Source: Bacteroidota bacterium (GTDB lineage: Bacteria > Bacteroidota > Bacteroidia > Bacteroidales > F082). From it: a stretch of DNA of 37,602 nucleotides. The notes below the pieces were generated by a model, which had not been told where the DNA came from, ran no database searches, and was given only the letters and a program-made list of their open reading frames with translations. Of this stretch, positions 7,358-15,110 are shown one piece after another; the first letter of the stretch is position 1; every line of letters begins with the position of its first letter. The DNA is taken from NCBI GenBank assembly GCA_013203805.1, contig JABMPH010000215.1, positions 1-37,602 of the forward strand, read 5' to 3'. Both the position numbers and the translations under genes were made by a program.

Positions 7358-8221
7358 TTGTCAACAAACCGTAACATAGCCGACTACTACAACCAAACTC
7401 TCAATCATTATCAAAATTGGTGGAAACTCGATAATAACCTGGCCGTTCATTATGGTATTTGGGATGAGAGCACAAGTAACTTTCAGGAGGCTCTGGCAAA
7501 TACAAATCGCTTATTGATGGAAACTGCCAATATAAAAGAGAGTGAACATATTCTTGATGCCGGTTGCGGTGTTGGTGGTTCGGCCTTTTATCTAGCCCAA
7601 CAAAAAAAAGTAATTGTAGAAGGAATTACATTAAGTGAAAAACAACACAATTATGCCACCAAAAAATGCAAAGAATTAAACCTTGAAAATCAAGTTAATT
7701 TTTCAATTCAGGATTATACCAATACGAATTTTAAGGATAGTAGCTTTGACGTAATATGGGCTATCGAAAGTATTACATCTGCACCTAATAAAATAAAATT
7801 TATAAATGAAGCCCATCGATTATTAAAAACAGGAGGCCGAATAATTATTGCTGATTATTTCAAATCAAAGGAGCATCAAAACGACCCTAAGAAATTATTG
7901 GAAAAATGGAGAATACTATGGAGTATGGCTCCATTTGATACGATTGAAAGTTACTCTAAGGCTTTTGAAGAAAATGGGTTTAAACTCACAGTTCATAAGG
8001 ATGTAACAAAACAGATAACTCCTACAGCTAAAAGAATGTACTGGTCATTTTTATTGGGGGGACCTTTAGCGTTGATTTATAATTCGTTTAATAAACCTTC
8101 TCCTTTTGCTCGAAATCACTACAAGTCTGGACTTTATCAGTATAAAGCCCTTAGAAAGAAATTATGGAATTATAATGTACTATTATTCGAGAAGGTTGAC
8201 AGCGACAAAAAAGGAAATTAA
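7358..8221 (+). CDS. SAM-dependent methyltransferase, sterol/tocopherol-type, TTG start
   Basis: A 287-residue class I methyltransferase. The SAM-binding motif ILDAGCGVGGSA is at 65-76, followed by the post-motif acidic strand, a VIWAIESITSAPNK block at the position of the substrate-side motif, and RLLKTGGRIIIADYF. The N-terminal NLAVHYGIWDE and the overall layout resemble the group containing sterol C-methyltransferases, tocopherol methyltransferases and squalene/prenyl methyltransferases, which act on isoprenoid substrates. The only usable start in frame is TTG 7358, because a TAA lies four codons earlier and no ATG occurs before residue 54. It converges on an isoprenoid-synthase-like gene, sharing a TTAA stop tetranucleotide. 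The link to isoprenoids is inference. Confidence 0.8.
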   Translation: MSTNRNIADYYNQTLNHYQNWWKLDNNLAVHYGIWDESTSNFQEALANTNRLLMETANIKESEHILDAGCGVGGSAFYLAQQKKVIVEGITLSEKQHNYATKKCKELNLENQVNFSIQDYTNTNFKDSSFDVIWAIESITSAPNKIKFINEAHRLLKTGGRIIIADYFKSKEHQNDPKKLLEKWRILWSMAPFDTIESYSKAFEENGFKLTVHKDVTKQITPTAKRMYWSFLLGGPLALIYNSFNKPSPFARNHYKSGLYQYKALRKKLWNYNVLLFEKVDSDKKGN

Positions 8222-9216
8222 TAGTCATTTTTTATTTGATACGCGATAGTTCTGAGCATATTTCGTGGTTTCTCCATATCACAAATTAACTGCTTACGTG
8301 TAAAAGAATCAATAGTAAACAACCCATTATTTTTGTTTTCTAATTTTTGATATTGATCCAAACAAACAAACCCCCTGTTAATTACTGGCATTACAATATC
8401 TAAAAATTGTATGATTTGTTTATTTAGATAATGCATCTTGTAACTCAAATCAATAAATGAGACTAACTGTTCACGATAAAGCTTTCTAATTTCATAAACT
8501 ATATGTATCGTAGTTGGAATAGTATAAATCTTACTCTTATAATCTTTATAAATATCAAAAATATCATTTTCAAATTGCATTAATGCGCCTAGCTGAAACA
8601 ATGCCTCTTTCTCTCCTTCTAAAGTTTTATTATCGAAACCCGATCTGTAAAACAATACAGAGTCACCACCTTTTTTTTGAGTTATTTCCCATATACGGTC
8701 TTTTATTATATCTGAGTTCTCCTGCTCCACACTAAAATTTTGGGCTTCAAAAACTGCCAGAAGCTGCTCAATAATTAACTCAGGATGTGATGCTTTCTCC
8801 AAAGCTTTCATATAAAAATCAAGAAAAAGCTGCTGGCTTGAAGTCTCGGCTGATATACTCTCAGGTGCCTTTACCATTTTAATTATTTGCTCCTCGGGTA
8901 ATTTTTGGTCATCAAAAAAATCATCAAACAAACCAGTAATAACTCCCTGACTTGTGCTAGCCCAACGTTCCGAGTCCGACATTGGTTTTCCTCTCAAAAC
9001 ACAAAAAGCTTCGCCAAGAATAGAAGGTACAGCAAGTCCATAATACTTATTTATTTTAACAAAATCCTTTTGACTTAGAGTGCCATCATTCTTAACTTCT
9101 GCATTTTGTAACATAGGTGTTATGTTCTTTTGCAGAAACTTCTTTTGAATATTGATGGATTGAATGATCCCAAGAAAAATTAAAGGGAGTTTTATAGTAT
9201 TTCGAAGTTTACTCAT
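8218..9216 (-). CDS. class I isoprenoid synthase-like protein
   Basis: A 332-residue mostly alpha-helical protein with both metal-binding motifs of class I terpenoid/prenyl-transferring enzymes: an Asp-rich DDFFDD at 98-103 and NDIFDIYKD at 217-225 (NSE/second-Asp type). A KKGGDSVLFYR segment at 181-191 lies between them, where squalene/phytoene-type enzymes carry substrate contacts. No signal peptide, although the N-terminus (IKLPLIFLGIIQSI) is hydrophobic and could touch the membrane. The expected chemistry is Mg-dependent diphosphate ionisation, giving a terpene or a condensed prenyl product. It is convergent with the methyltransferase gene. Substrate and product cannot be predicted; a role in quinone or carotenoid synthesis would need partner genes not present here. 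Confidence 0.75.
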   Translation of the reverse strand: MSKLRNTIKLPLIFLGIIQSINIQKKFLQKNITPMLQNAEVKNDGTLSQKDFVKINKYYGLAVPSILGEAFCVLRGKPMSDSERWASTSQGVITGLFDDFFDDQKLPEEQIIKMVKAPESISAETSSQQLFLDFYMKALEKASHPELIIEQLLAVFEAQNFSVEQENSDIIKDRIWEITQKKGGDSVLFYRSGFDNKTLEGEKEALFQLGALMQFENDIFDIYKDYKSKIYTIPTTIHIVYEIRKLYREQLVSFIDLSYKMHYLNKQIIQFLDIVMPVINRGFVCLDQYQKLENKNNGLFTIDSFTRKQLICDMEKPRNMLRTIAYQIKNDY

Positions 9217-9305
9217 TTATTGATTGAATGGTAATTGAACAAATCTAAATCTAAAATACTAATTTGCGCTTACCTAACATGAATATCTGAGGCAAAACAA
9301 GGCAA

Positions 9306-9339
9306 ATAAAAAACCGAAACCAGTAACAACTGATTTCGG
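9306..9339 (-). terminator. rho-independent terminator for sucC
   Basis: Reverse-strand CCGAAATCAGT-TGTT-ACTGGTTTCGG forms an 11-bp stem with one G-U pair and a 4-nt loop, followed by TTTTTTATTT. On the forward strand the same position is a C-A mismatch and no T-run follows. The hairpin therefore serves leftward transcription, although it lies about 200 nt past the sucC stop. Confidence 0.8.
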
Positions 9340-9350
9340 CTTTGTAGTTA

Positions 9351-9520
9351 AACCCGGAATATGCATTAGAAAATCTATTCCGATTTACAATTACTGCAAA
9401 ATATAGCACTTCGTTAAGTTTTGAAGCCTCACCATAGCAGTGCTATGCTTTTATTTCAAAACCTTATATTTTATTGTAATTGTAGCTCTCATAACGAAGT
9501 TCCAATGCATAATCCGGGTT
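9351..9520. repeat. 170-bp MITE-like or structured-RNA element with 17-bp inverted termini
   Basis: Termini AACCCGGAATATGCATT (9351-9367) and AATGCATAATCCGGGTT (9504-9520) are inverted copies with one mismatch. Inside are four more matched pairs: TACAATTAC (9386-9394) with GTAATTGTA (9476-9484); ACTTCGTTA (9408-9416) with TAACGAAGT (9492-9500); GTTTTGAA (9418-9425) with TTCAAAAC (9455-9462); and a central hairpin CATAGCA-G-TGCTATG (9433-9447). The second and third pairs cross each other. There is no reading frame of note. It could be a non-autonomous mobile element, an intergenic palindromic repeat family or a structured RNA between sucC and its terminator. Confidence 0.7.
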
Positions 9521-9536
9521 AAAAAGTTTTTACAAA

Positions 9537-10727
9537 TTATAATAGAACAGTATTAACAAGTCTCGCAGCTTCTTCAAGGCGTATAGCTGAATGAACTTTA
9601 AGACCTGATGCATCAATTAAGGCTTTTCCTTCAGTAGCATTAGTTCCCTGAAGTCGTACAATAATAGGCACACTAATATCTCCAATGTTTTTATATGCAT
9701 CCATAATTCCCTGGGCAACTCTATCGCATCGTACAATTCCGCCAAAAATATTAACCAGTATAGCTTCAACAGATTCATCTTTCAGGATAATTCTAAAGGC
9801 CTCCTCCACACGTTTTGCGTCAGCAGTACCTCCAACATCCAAAAAATTTGCAGGATTACCACCCGACATTTTTATCATATCCATCGTTGCCATGGCTAGT
9901 CCTGCACCATTTACCATACATGCAACATTTCCATCAAGCTTAACAAAGTTCAAATCATATCTGCTTGCTTCAACTTCGGTTGGGTCTTCTTCGTTAAGAT
10001 CCCTCATATGCGCAATATCCTTATGACGATAAAGGGCGTTATTATCGATAGTAACCTTTGCATCAGCGGCATAAATCATACCGTCGGCTGCTTTAATTAC
10101 AGGATTTATCTCAAACATGCTACTGTCAGAACCAACATAAGCTTTGTACAGGGCTGGAACAAATTTTACCATCTGCTTAAATGCAATGCCACTAAGACCA
10201 AGATTAAATGCGATTCGTCGTGCTTGAAAACCGGTCATTCCTACTTTAGGATCAATAATTTCAGTAAAAATTTCCTCTGGAGTTTCTTCAGCAACTTGTT
10301 CAATATTCATTCCACCTCGTGGTGAATACATTACCATATTACGTCCCAAATCACGATTGAGAAGTATGCTCATATAATACTCTTCAACACTTTCAGAACC
10401 AGGGTAATATATATTTTGTTCAACAAGAATTTTTCTAACTAATTTTCCTTCTTTTTTTGTTTGAGGAGTTACAAGCATCATACCCAAAATCTCATCAGCA
10501 TAAGCTTTTACCTCATCCAGCGATTTTGCAATTTTAACTCCACCCCCTTTTCCACGTCCACCCGCGTGAATTTGCGCTTTCACAGCCCATTTATCTGATC
10601 CTGTTTGTTTTTGTATTTCTTTAGCTGCCTCAACAGCAGCTTCAGGCGATTTTGCCACAATACCTATGGGAACTGTAACGCCAAATCCCTTTAGTATAGA
10701 TTTTCCTTGATATTCGTGTAAATTCAT
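9537..10727 (-). CDS. sucC: succinyl-CoA ligase (ADP-forming) beta subunit
   Basis: A 396-residue ATP-grasp subunit that, with SucD, interconverts succinyl-CoA and succinate with nucleotide formation in the TCA cycle. The N-terminus MNLHEYQGKSILKGFGV is canonical. AQIHAGGRGKGGGVKIA provides the nucleotide-binding Lys/Gly block, EINPVIK is the Mg site, and FLDVGGTAD, ILVNIFGGIVRCD and RLQGTNATEGKALI form the C-terminal CoA-ligase half. Length and motifs are complete. No sucD is next to it in this window, so the subunits are encoded apart, unlike the sucCD operon of many bacteria. It is transcribed alone, with a promoter near 10774 and a terminator at 9306-9339. Confidence 0.96.
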   Translation of the reverse strand: MNLHEYQGKSILKGFGVTVPIGIVAKSPEAAVEAAKEIQKQTGSDKWAVKAQIHAGGRGKGGGVKIAKSLDEVKAYADEILGMMLVTPQTKKEGKLVRKILVEQNIYYPGSESVEEYYMSILLNRDLGRNMVMYSPRGGMNIEQVAEETPEEIFTEIIDPKVGMTGFQARRIAFNLGLSGIAFKQMVKFVPALYKAYVGSDSSMFEINPVIKAADGMIYAADAKVTIDNNALYRHKDIAHMRDLNEEDPTEVEASRYDLNFVKLDGNVACMVNGAGLAMATMDMIKMSGGNPANFLDVGGTADAKRVEEAFRIILKDESVEAILVNIFGGIVRCDRVAQGIMDAYKNIGDISVPIIVRLQGTNATEGKALIDASGLKVHSAIRLEEAARLVNTVLL

Positions 10728-10773
10728 AGTTTGAATAAGTTATAACATGCTTTTTCGAAGGCCAAAAGTAGTA

Positions 10774-10781
10774 CAAATATA
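10774..10781 (-). promoter_or_regulatory. candidate -7 element of sucC
   Basis: Reverse-strand TATATTTG matches TAnnTTTG, with a predicted leader of about 45 nt. A TTTG lies 23 bp upstream, slightly longer than the usual spacing. Confidence 0.45.
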
Positions 10782-10851
10782 ATTATCTAGATGTTTTAAA
10801 TATACAAAGTTTATTGTAATGTTATATTTAGACACACTTTTAAATTAGTAC

Positions 10852-10859
10852 TATCTTTG
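10852..10859 (+). promoter_or_regulatory. candidate -7 element of the lolD-TPR genes
   Basis: TATCTTTG followed by C is a perfect -7 match 19 nt before the ATG at 10879. The upstream TTG is not obvious. Confidence 0.5.
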
Positions 10860-10878
10860 CCATAATTAATTTCAAACT

Positions 10879-11532
10879 ATGATTGTTGCTGAAAACATAA
10901 TTAAGTCCTACAGTAGTGTTGATGTTCTGAAGGGCGTTAATCTTAATATTAAGCAAAGCGAGATAGTTTCAATAGTTGGTAAGTCCGGTGCCGGTAAGTC
11001 AACCCTATTACAAATTATGGGAACCATTGAAAATGCTGATGCAGGTATCATTAATATTGCAGGTGTTGATATTCACAAGTTGACCAACAAACCATTGGCT
11101 GATTTTAGAAACAAAACAATTGGTTTCGTATTCCAGTTTCATCATTTACTACCTGAGTTTACAGCCTTGGAGAATATATGTATGCCTGCATTTATTGCAG
11201 GTTTGAACAAGAAAACTGCTGAGAAAAAAGCATATGAATTACTGAATTTTTTAAATTTAACTGATAGAGCCGAACACAAACCCGATGCTATGTCGGGTGG
11301 AGAACAGCAAAGAGTTGCTATAGCAAGAGCCCTCATTAATAACCCGTCGGTAATACTTGCGGATGAACCATCGGGAAATCTTGATTCAACGGCATCAAAT
11401 GAACTTCACAAACTCATAATAAGACTTAGAGATGAATTTGGACAAACATTCGTTATTGTAACACATAACAAGGAGTTGGCCGAAATGGCTGACAGGAAAT
11501 TAGAGATAATAGATGGTATAATTTCCAAATAA
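10879..11532 (+). CDS. lolD: ABC transporter ATP-binding protein, LolD-like
   Basis: A 217-residue ATPase with Walker [10 protein letters not shown] at 34-42, Q-loop [12 protein letters not shown], signature MSGGEQQR, Walker [14 protein letters not shown] and switch His in VTHNKE. The [19 protein letters not shown] stretch and SGNLDS are typical of LolD within the MacB/LolD group, whose complex LolCDE releases lipoproteins from the inner membrane. No LolC/E permease gene is adjacent, so assignment to lipoprotein export rests on similarity. The TPR protein gene follows after 74 bp in the same direction and may be cotranscribed. Confidence 0.82.
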   Translation: MIVAENIIKSYSSVDVLKGVNLNIKQSEIVSIVGKSGAGKSTLLQIMGTIENADAGIINIAGVDIHKLTNKPLADFRNKTIGFVFQFHHLLPEFTALENICMPAFIAGLNKKTAEKKAYELLNFLNLTDRAEHKPDAMSGGEQQRVAIARALINNPSVILADEPSGNLDSTASNELHKLIIRLRDEFGQTFVIVTHNKELAEMADRKLEIIDGIISK

Positions 11533-11606
11533 AAATAATTACGAACAATATTCGTTATCACAGACAAGAAATATCTAGTTACCAAAAAATAGTTGTTAAA
11601 AAAAAT

Positions 11607-14300
11607 ATGCAGGCATACTTAAATAAAATAAAACCCGGAATTCAATATAAAATCATCACCATTGTTATTGCTATGTTTTTCGGAATTATATCATTCGCTC
11701 AACAAGCAACAACTTATGATGAGGCAATTATTTATGGGGATAAAAAGTTTGCAACATCTAGTTTTATGGATGCAAAAGCTTATTATCAACAAGCACTAAA
11801 GATAAAGCCTGATGACGAATATGCAAATACTAGAATCGCTGTAATTGTTGAAAAAATGAAGACTTCAATGGCAGCCGAAGATGAGTATTATGATATTATT
11901 GATTATGCTGATGAGTTATACGATAATAATAAACTTAATGATGCAATTACGCAATATAATAAGGCATTAAAACTTATTCCAAATGATGAATACGCTTTGT
12001 CGAAAGTTCGTGAAATTGTTGAATTGCAGACAAGCGAAAGAGATAAAATAGAAGCATTCGACAAAGCAATGGAAGCAGGCAAAGTATATCTTGCTGATGA
12101 AGAATTTGATAAAGCGATAGCGTCATTTAGCGAAGCAGCTGGTATATTTCCTGATAAAGATTCTCCTGTTACCGAACTAAGCAATGCAAATAGGCTGAAA
12201 ACAGAATACGAACAAAAAGAAGAGCGTTTTGATCAGAAATATGATGAAGCAGAGAGATATTTTTTAATTAAAAACTACTCGGAAGCACTCAAATTATTTA
12301 AAGAAGCCGAAGAAATAATTCCTGAAAATGAACAAGCTAAACAGAAAATTTCTCAACTAATACCACTGGCCGACAAACAGAAAAAGTACAATAGGCAAAT
12401 TGAAAATGCCGATGAGTATTATATAAGCAAGGATTTTATTTCTGCCCGAAAAGAGTATTTATATGCAACAGAATTATGGCCCGAAAAGAATTATCCTGCT
12501 GATATGATTGCTAAAATCAATGATAAACTTGAAGGTGAGAAAGAAAATCTTGAAAAAAACTACAACAATTATATTTTTGGGGGCGATAGTTTAATCGAAC
12601 TAAAAGAATATTCTTTGGCACTTGGGAAGTATAACCTGGCTTTAAACCTTAAACCCAATGAATCTTATCCTAAATCAAAAATATCAGATATTGAAGCAAT
12701 TTTTGAAAATAGAAGAAAAGCGGCTGAATCAAATTACACAACACTTATAGCAAGTGCTGATAGTACGTTTAGTGCAGGGTCGTATAATATAGCCAGAGAT
12801 AGTTACCAAACTGCTCTCGAGGCTAAACCTGATGATGAGTATCCAGCGTCTCAATTGTTAGAGATTGATAAAGTTCTCGAACAACTTGCTGCGATGAATA
12901 AAGCCGATCAGGAATATAACAACATTATACAACAAGCCGACAAACTATATAATACAGGTAACTATGATATGGCCATCGAAAAGTATCGAGAAGCTCAGGT
13001 ATTGAAGTCACTTGAAAGCTATCCTCAAACTAAAATTGATGCTATAAACGTTTTTATTGCCAATGCGGCCAAACAAAAGCAGATTGATGATAAGTATAAT
13101 GAGTTAATTATTATTGCAGTAAAAGAGTTTCATAATGATAAACTTACAGAAGCCCGAAGCCTTTATGTAAATGCATCGGAGTTGAAACCGGAAGAAAACA
13201 TGCCAAAACTTCAGATTACCATAATTGACAGTTTGATTGTGGTAAAGGAAAATATGGCTATGACTAGACAACAATTTGACAGCCTAGTTACCGAGGGTGA
13301 TTCCCATTTGGAAAATAAGGAATATGAACTCGCCATAAAAAAATACGACGAAGCCTTTATTTTATTGCCTGGGGATAAAACTGCACTACAAAAAAAACAA
13401 ACTGTGCTAACTATCCAGGAAAACCTTCGTAAAGAAGCTGAAAGAAAAAAAGCTTATGACAATGCAATTTCAAAAGGCGATATGCTTTTTGATGAAGGAA
13501 GTTTTGAGTTAGCCCGTGTTGAATTTGAAAAAGCCCAATTGCTAATGAATGATCAGGAATATCCGCGTAATCGATTGATTGATATTAGCAAAGAACTGGA
13601 AAGATTGGAAGCCGAAAAAGAAGAGCGTTACACACAATCAGTTGCTGATGCAGACATACTATTTGATCAGGGAAGGCATGAAGATGCTCTTCGTAAATAT
13701 CAGTTGGCCATTAGTATAGTACCATCTGAAAAATACCCACAACAAAGAGCAACTGAATGTCAAGGTTTTATTGCCGAAAGAATGAAGCGATTGTTGGCTG
13801 AATATGAAATAGCTATTGCTGATGCTGATAAGCTGCATGAAGCCAAGGTATATGATAGAGCAATTGTGGCTTATAGAAAAGCTGGAACCATTAAACCTGA
13901 TGAAACTTACCCCGGTGAAATGATATACAAAATTGGCAAATTTATTGAGGAAAACTCGATTGTAGATGTTATCAAAAGCGCTGACACTATTACCAAAGGT
14001 TCCACTGGCAAATTCGAATTTGAGCCCATTAAGATTAATGTTCGTAAGAGCAATTATATTTTCATCAAAGCACGTAATATTGGAGATAAGCCAGCCAAAC
14101 TAATATTTAGCTACGGAAGTGATGGTAGCAAAAATGGTGGTTTTGTTGTTCAGGTTATTGAAGGGGAAACATACAACGACTATATTGTTAGAGTAGGAAA
14201 CCAGTATAAGTGGTTTTCTGAAGACAACAACTGGTTAACCATTTACCCCGAAAATGGAGATGTGGAAATATCGATGCTTAGAATTTCGAAGGACAATTAA
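11607..14300 (+). CDS. large exported TPR-like protein with 13 tandem repeats and a C-terminal beta domain
   Basis: An 897-residue protein. After a signal sequence (IITIVIAMFFGIISFA, cut near FAQ) come 13 tandem units of about 55-60 residues, from about residue 36 to 795. Each begins with Y/F-x-x-x-I-x-x-A/G-D, continues with a helix containing Y-x-x-A-x-x-x-Y-x-x-A and closes with a KPxExYP-like turn and a KI-x-x-I helix. Each unit is thus a TPR hairpin plus a long linker helix. The last 100 residues (FEFEPIKINVRKSNYIF to the end) are beta-rich and may be a sandwich domain. It is probably periplasmic or surface-exposed and a scaffold. A small TPR gene follows after one base. Function unknown. 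Confidence 0.8.
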   Translation: MQAYLNKIKPGIQYKIITIVIAMFFGIISFAQQATTYDEAIIYGDKKFATSSFMDAKAYYQQALKIKPDDEYANTRIAVIVEKMKTSMAAEDEYYDIIDYADELYDNNKLNDAITQYNKALKLIPNDEYALSKVREIVELQTSERDKIEAFDKAMEAGKVYLADEEFDKAIASFSEAAGIFPDKDSPVTELSNANRLKTEYEQKEERFDQKYDEAERYFLIKNYSEALKLFKEAEEIIPENEQAKQKISQLIPLADKQKKYNRQIENADEYYISKDFISARKEYLYATELWPEKNYPADMIAKINDKLEGEKENLEKNYNNYIFGGDSLIELKEYSLALGKYNLALNLKPNESYPKSKISDIEAIFENRRKAAESNYTTLIASADSTFSAGSYNIARDSYQTALEAKPDDEYPASQLLEIDKVLEQLAAMNKADQEYNNIIQQADKLYNTGNYDMAIEKYREAQVLKSLESYPQTKIDAINVFIANAAKQKQIDDKYNELIIIAVKEFHNDKLTEARSLYVNASELKPEENMPKLQITIIDSLIVVKENMAMTRQQFDSLVTEGDSHLENKEYELAIKKYDEAFILLPGDKTALQKKQTVLTIQENLRKEAERKKAYDNAISKGDMLFDEGSFELARVEFEKAQLLMNDQEYPRNRLIDISKELERLEAEKEERYTQSVADADILFDQGRHEDALRKYQLAISIVPSEKYPQQRATECQGFIAERMKRLLAEYEIAIADADKLHEAKVYDRAIVAYRKAGTIKPDETYPGEMIYKIGKFIEENSIVDVIKSADTITKGSTGKFEFEPIKINVRKSNYIFIKARNIGDKPAKLIFSYGSDGSKNGGFVVQVIEGETYNDYIVRVGNQYKWFSEDNNWLTIYPENGDVEISMLRISKDN

Positions 14301-14301
14301 T

Positions 14302-14574
14302 ATGAGCAAGGAAATACTCAATCAGATTGAAAAGCTAAATCTGGAAATTTTAGACAAACCTGAAAACACAGATCTATTACATACCAGAGCTGGGCTTTTT
14401 ACTAAAATTCAAAATCATAGTAAGGCAATTAACGATTATATAACAATTATAAAGATTAACCCTTCCGATAATATTGCAGAAGTAAAACTTGAAATGTTAC
14501 AGACAATTGTGAGATATTCAAATATCGATATCTATGCAAATCCCAATACAAATATGGATCCATGGTTAGAATAA
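14302..14574 (+). CDS. small TPR protein
   Basis: A 90-residue cytoplasmic-looking protein with one TPR-type helix pair (LLHTRAGLFTKIQNHSKAINDYITIIKINPSD) followed by a short acidic tail ending MDPWLE. ATG 14302 lies one base after the stop of the large TPR gene, so the genes are translationally linked; an in-frame ATG at 14254 inside the upstream gene is less likely. No signal sequence is present, in contrast to its upstream partner, so they may not meet in the same compartment. Function unknown. Confidence 0.7.
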   Translation: MSKEILNQIEKLNLEILDKPENTDLLHTRAGLFTKIQNHSKAINDYITIIKINPSDNIAEVKLEMLQTIVRYSNIDIYANPNTNMDPWLE

Positions 14575-14581
14575 AACCAAA

Positions 14582-15004
14582 TTAATTTGGTAAGTAAAAA
14601 TTATGCTCGACTTGCTTAATAGTAGTTCCTTTTATATCATTATAATCAATTTTAATACTGTATCCCAATTCACCTTCTAAGGTGCCGGCATAAAGATAAC
14701 ATGTAACATAATCCTTTTCATTCGTATAAGGCAAATTCCAGTATTTACCCCAGAAATAGCCATAAGATGTGGTTATCCCTGATTCCTCAATGGGGAAACC
14801 AACATCACCATCACAAAATGTTTTTTGGACAATATATCTGACTGGATAACCAATTACCATTTCATCATTTTTATCAAAAACAAAAATCTTAACTGATAAT
14901 TCTATTGTGTGCTGTGGAATTATTGTATCACTACACGTTTCTTCATCATTACATGAAGAAATTAACAAAAAGCCAAAAGCTATTAATATTACAATTTTTT
15001 TCAT
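14582..15004 (-). CDS. hypothetical lipoprotein
   Basis: A 140-residue protein with a lipoprotein signal: MKKIVILIAFGFLLISSC, lipobox LISSC with Cys18, then NDEE, an acidic start typical of Bacteroidota surface lipoproteins. The mature part looks like a small beta-sandwich with two or three further Cys (TFCDGD, YVTCYLY). I do not recognise a family. It is convergent with the TPR genes (7 bp between stops) and about 100 bp downstream of the M1 peptidase gene in the same direction, so it may be read through from it. Confidence 0.65.
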   Translation of the reverse strand: MKKIVILIAFGFLLISSCNDEETCSDTIIPQHTIELSVKIFVFDKNDEMVIGYPVRYIVQKTFCDGDVGFPIEESGITTSYGYFWGKYWNLPYTNEKDYVTCYLYAGTLEGELGYSIKIDYNDIKGTTIKQVEHNFYLPN

Positions 15005-15110
15005 AATACCATTTTTATTAACAAGCCATATGATAATAACCTATGTACACGATCGCTAAAGTAATAATTCTGAAAATTAATGTCAATAGTTAATGAAAAA
15101 AATACTGTGT

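Larger units (their letters stand above)
9217..9536. other. 320-bp intergenic region with terminator and inverted-repeat element
   Basis: No coding sequence is visible. From left to right it holds a short AT-rich stretch, a reverse-strand terminator hairpin (9314-9339) and a 170-bp element with 17-bp inverted termini (9351-9520) ending 16 bp from the sucC stop. Confidence 0.8.

Noticed and set aside
10008-10325. Forward-strand frame of 105 codons within sucC
   Set aside because: Antisense shadow of a fully conserved sucC reading frame.
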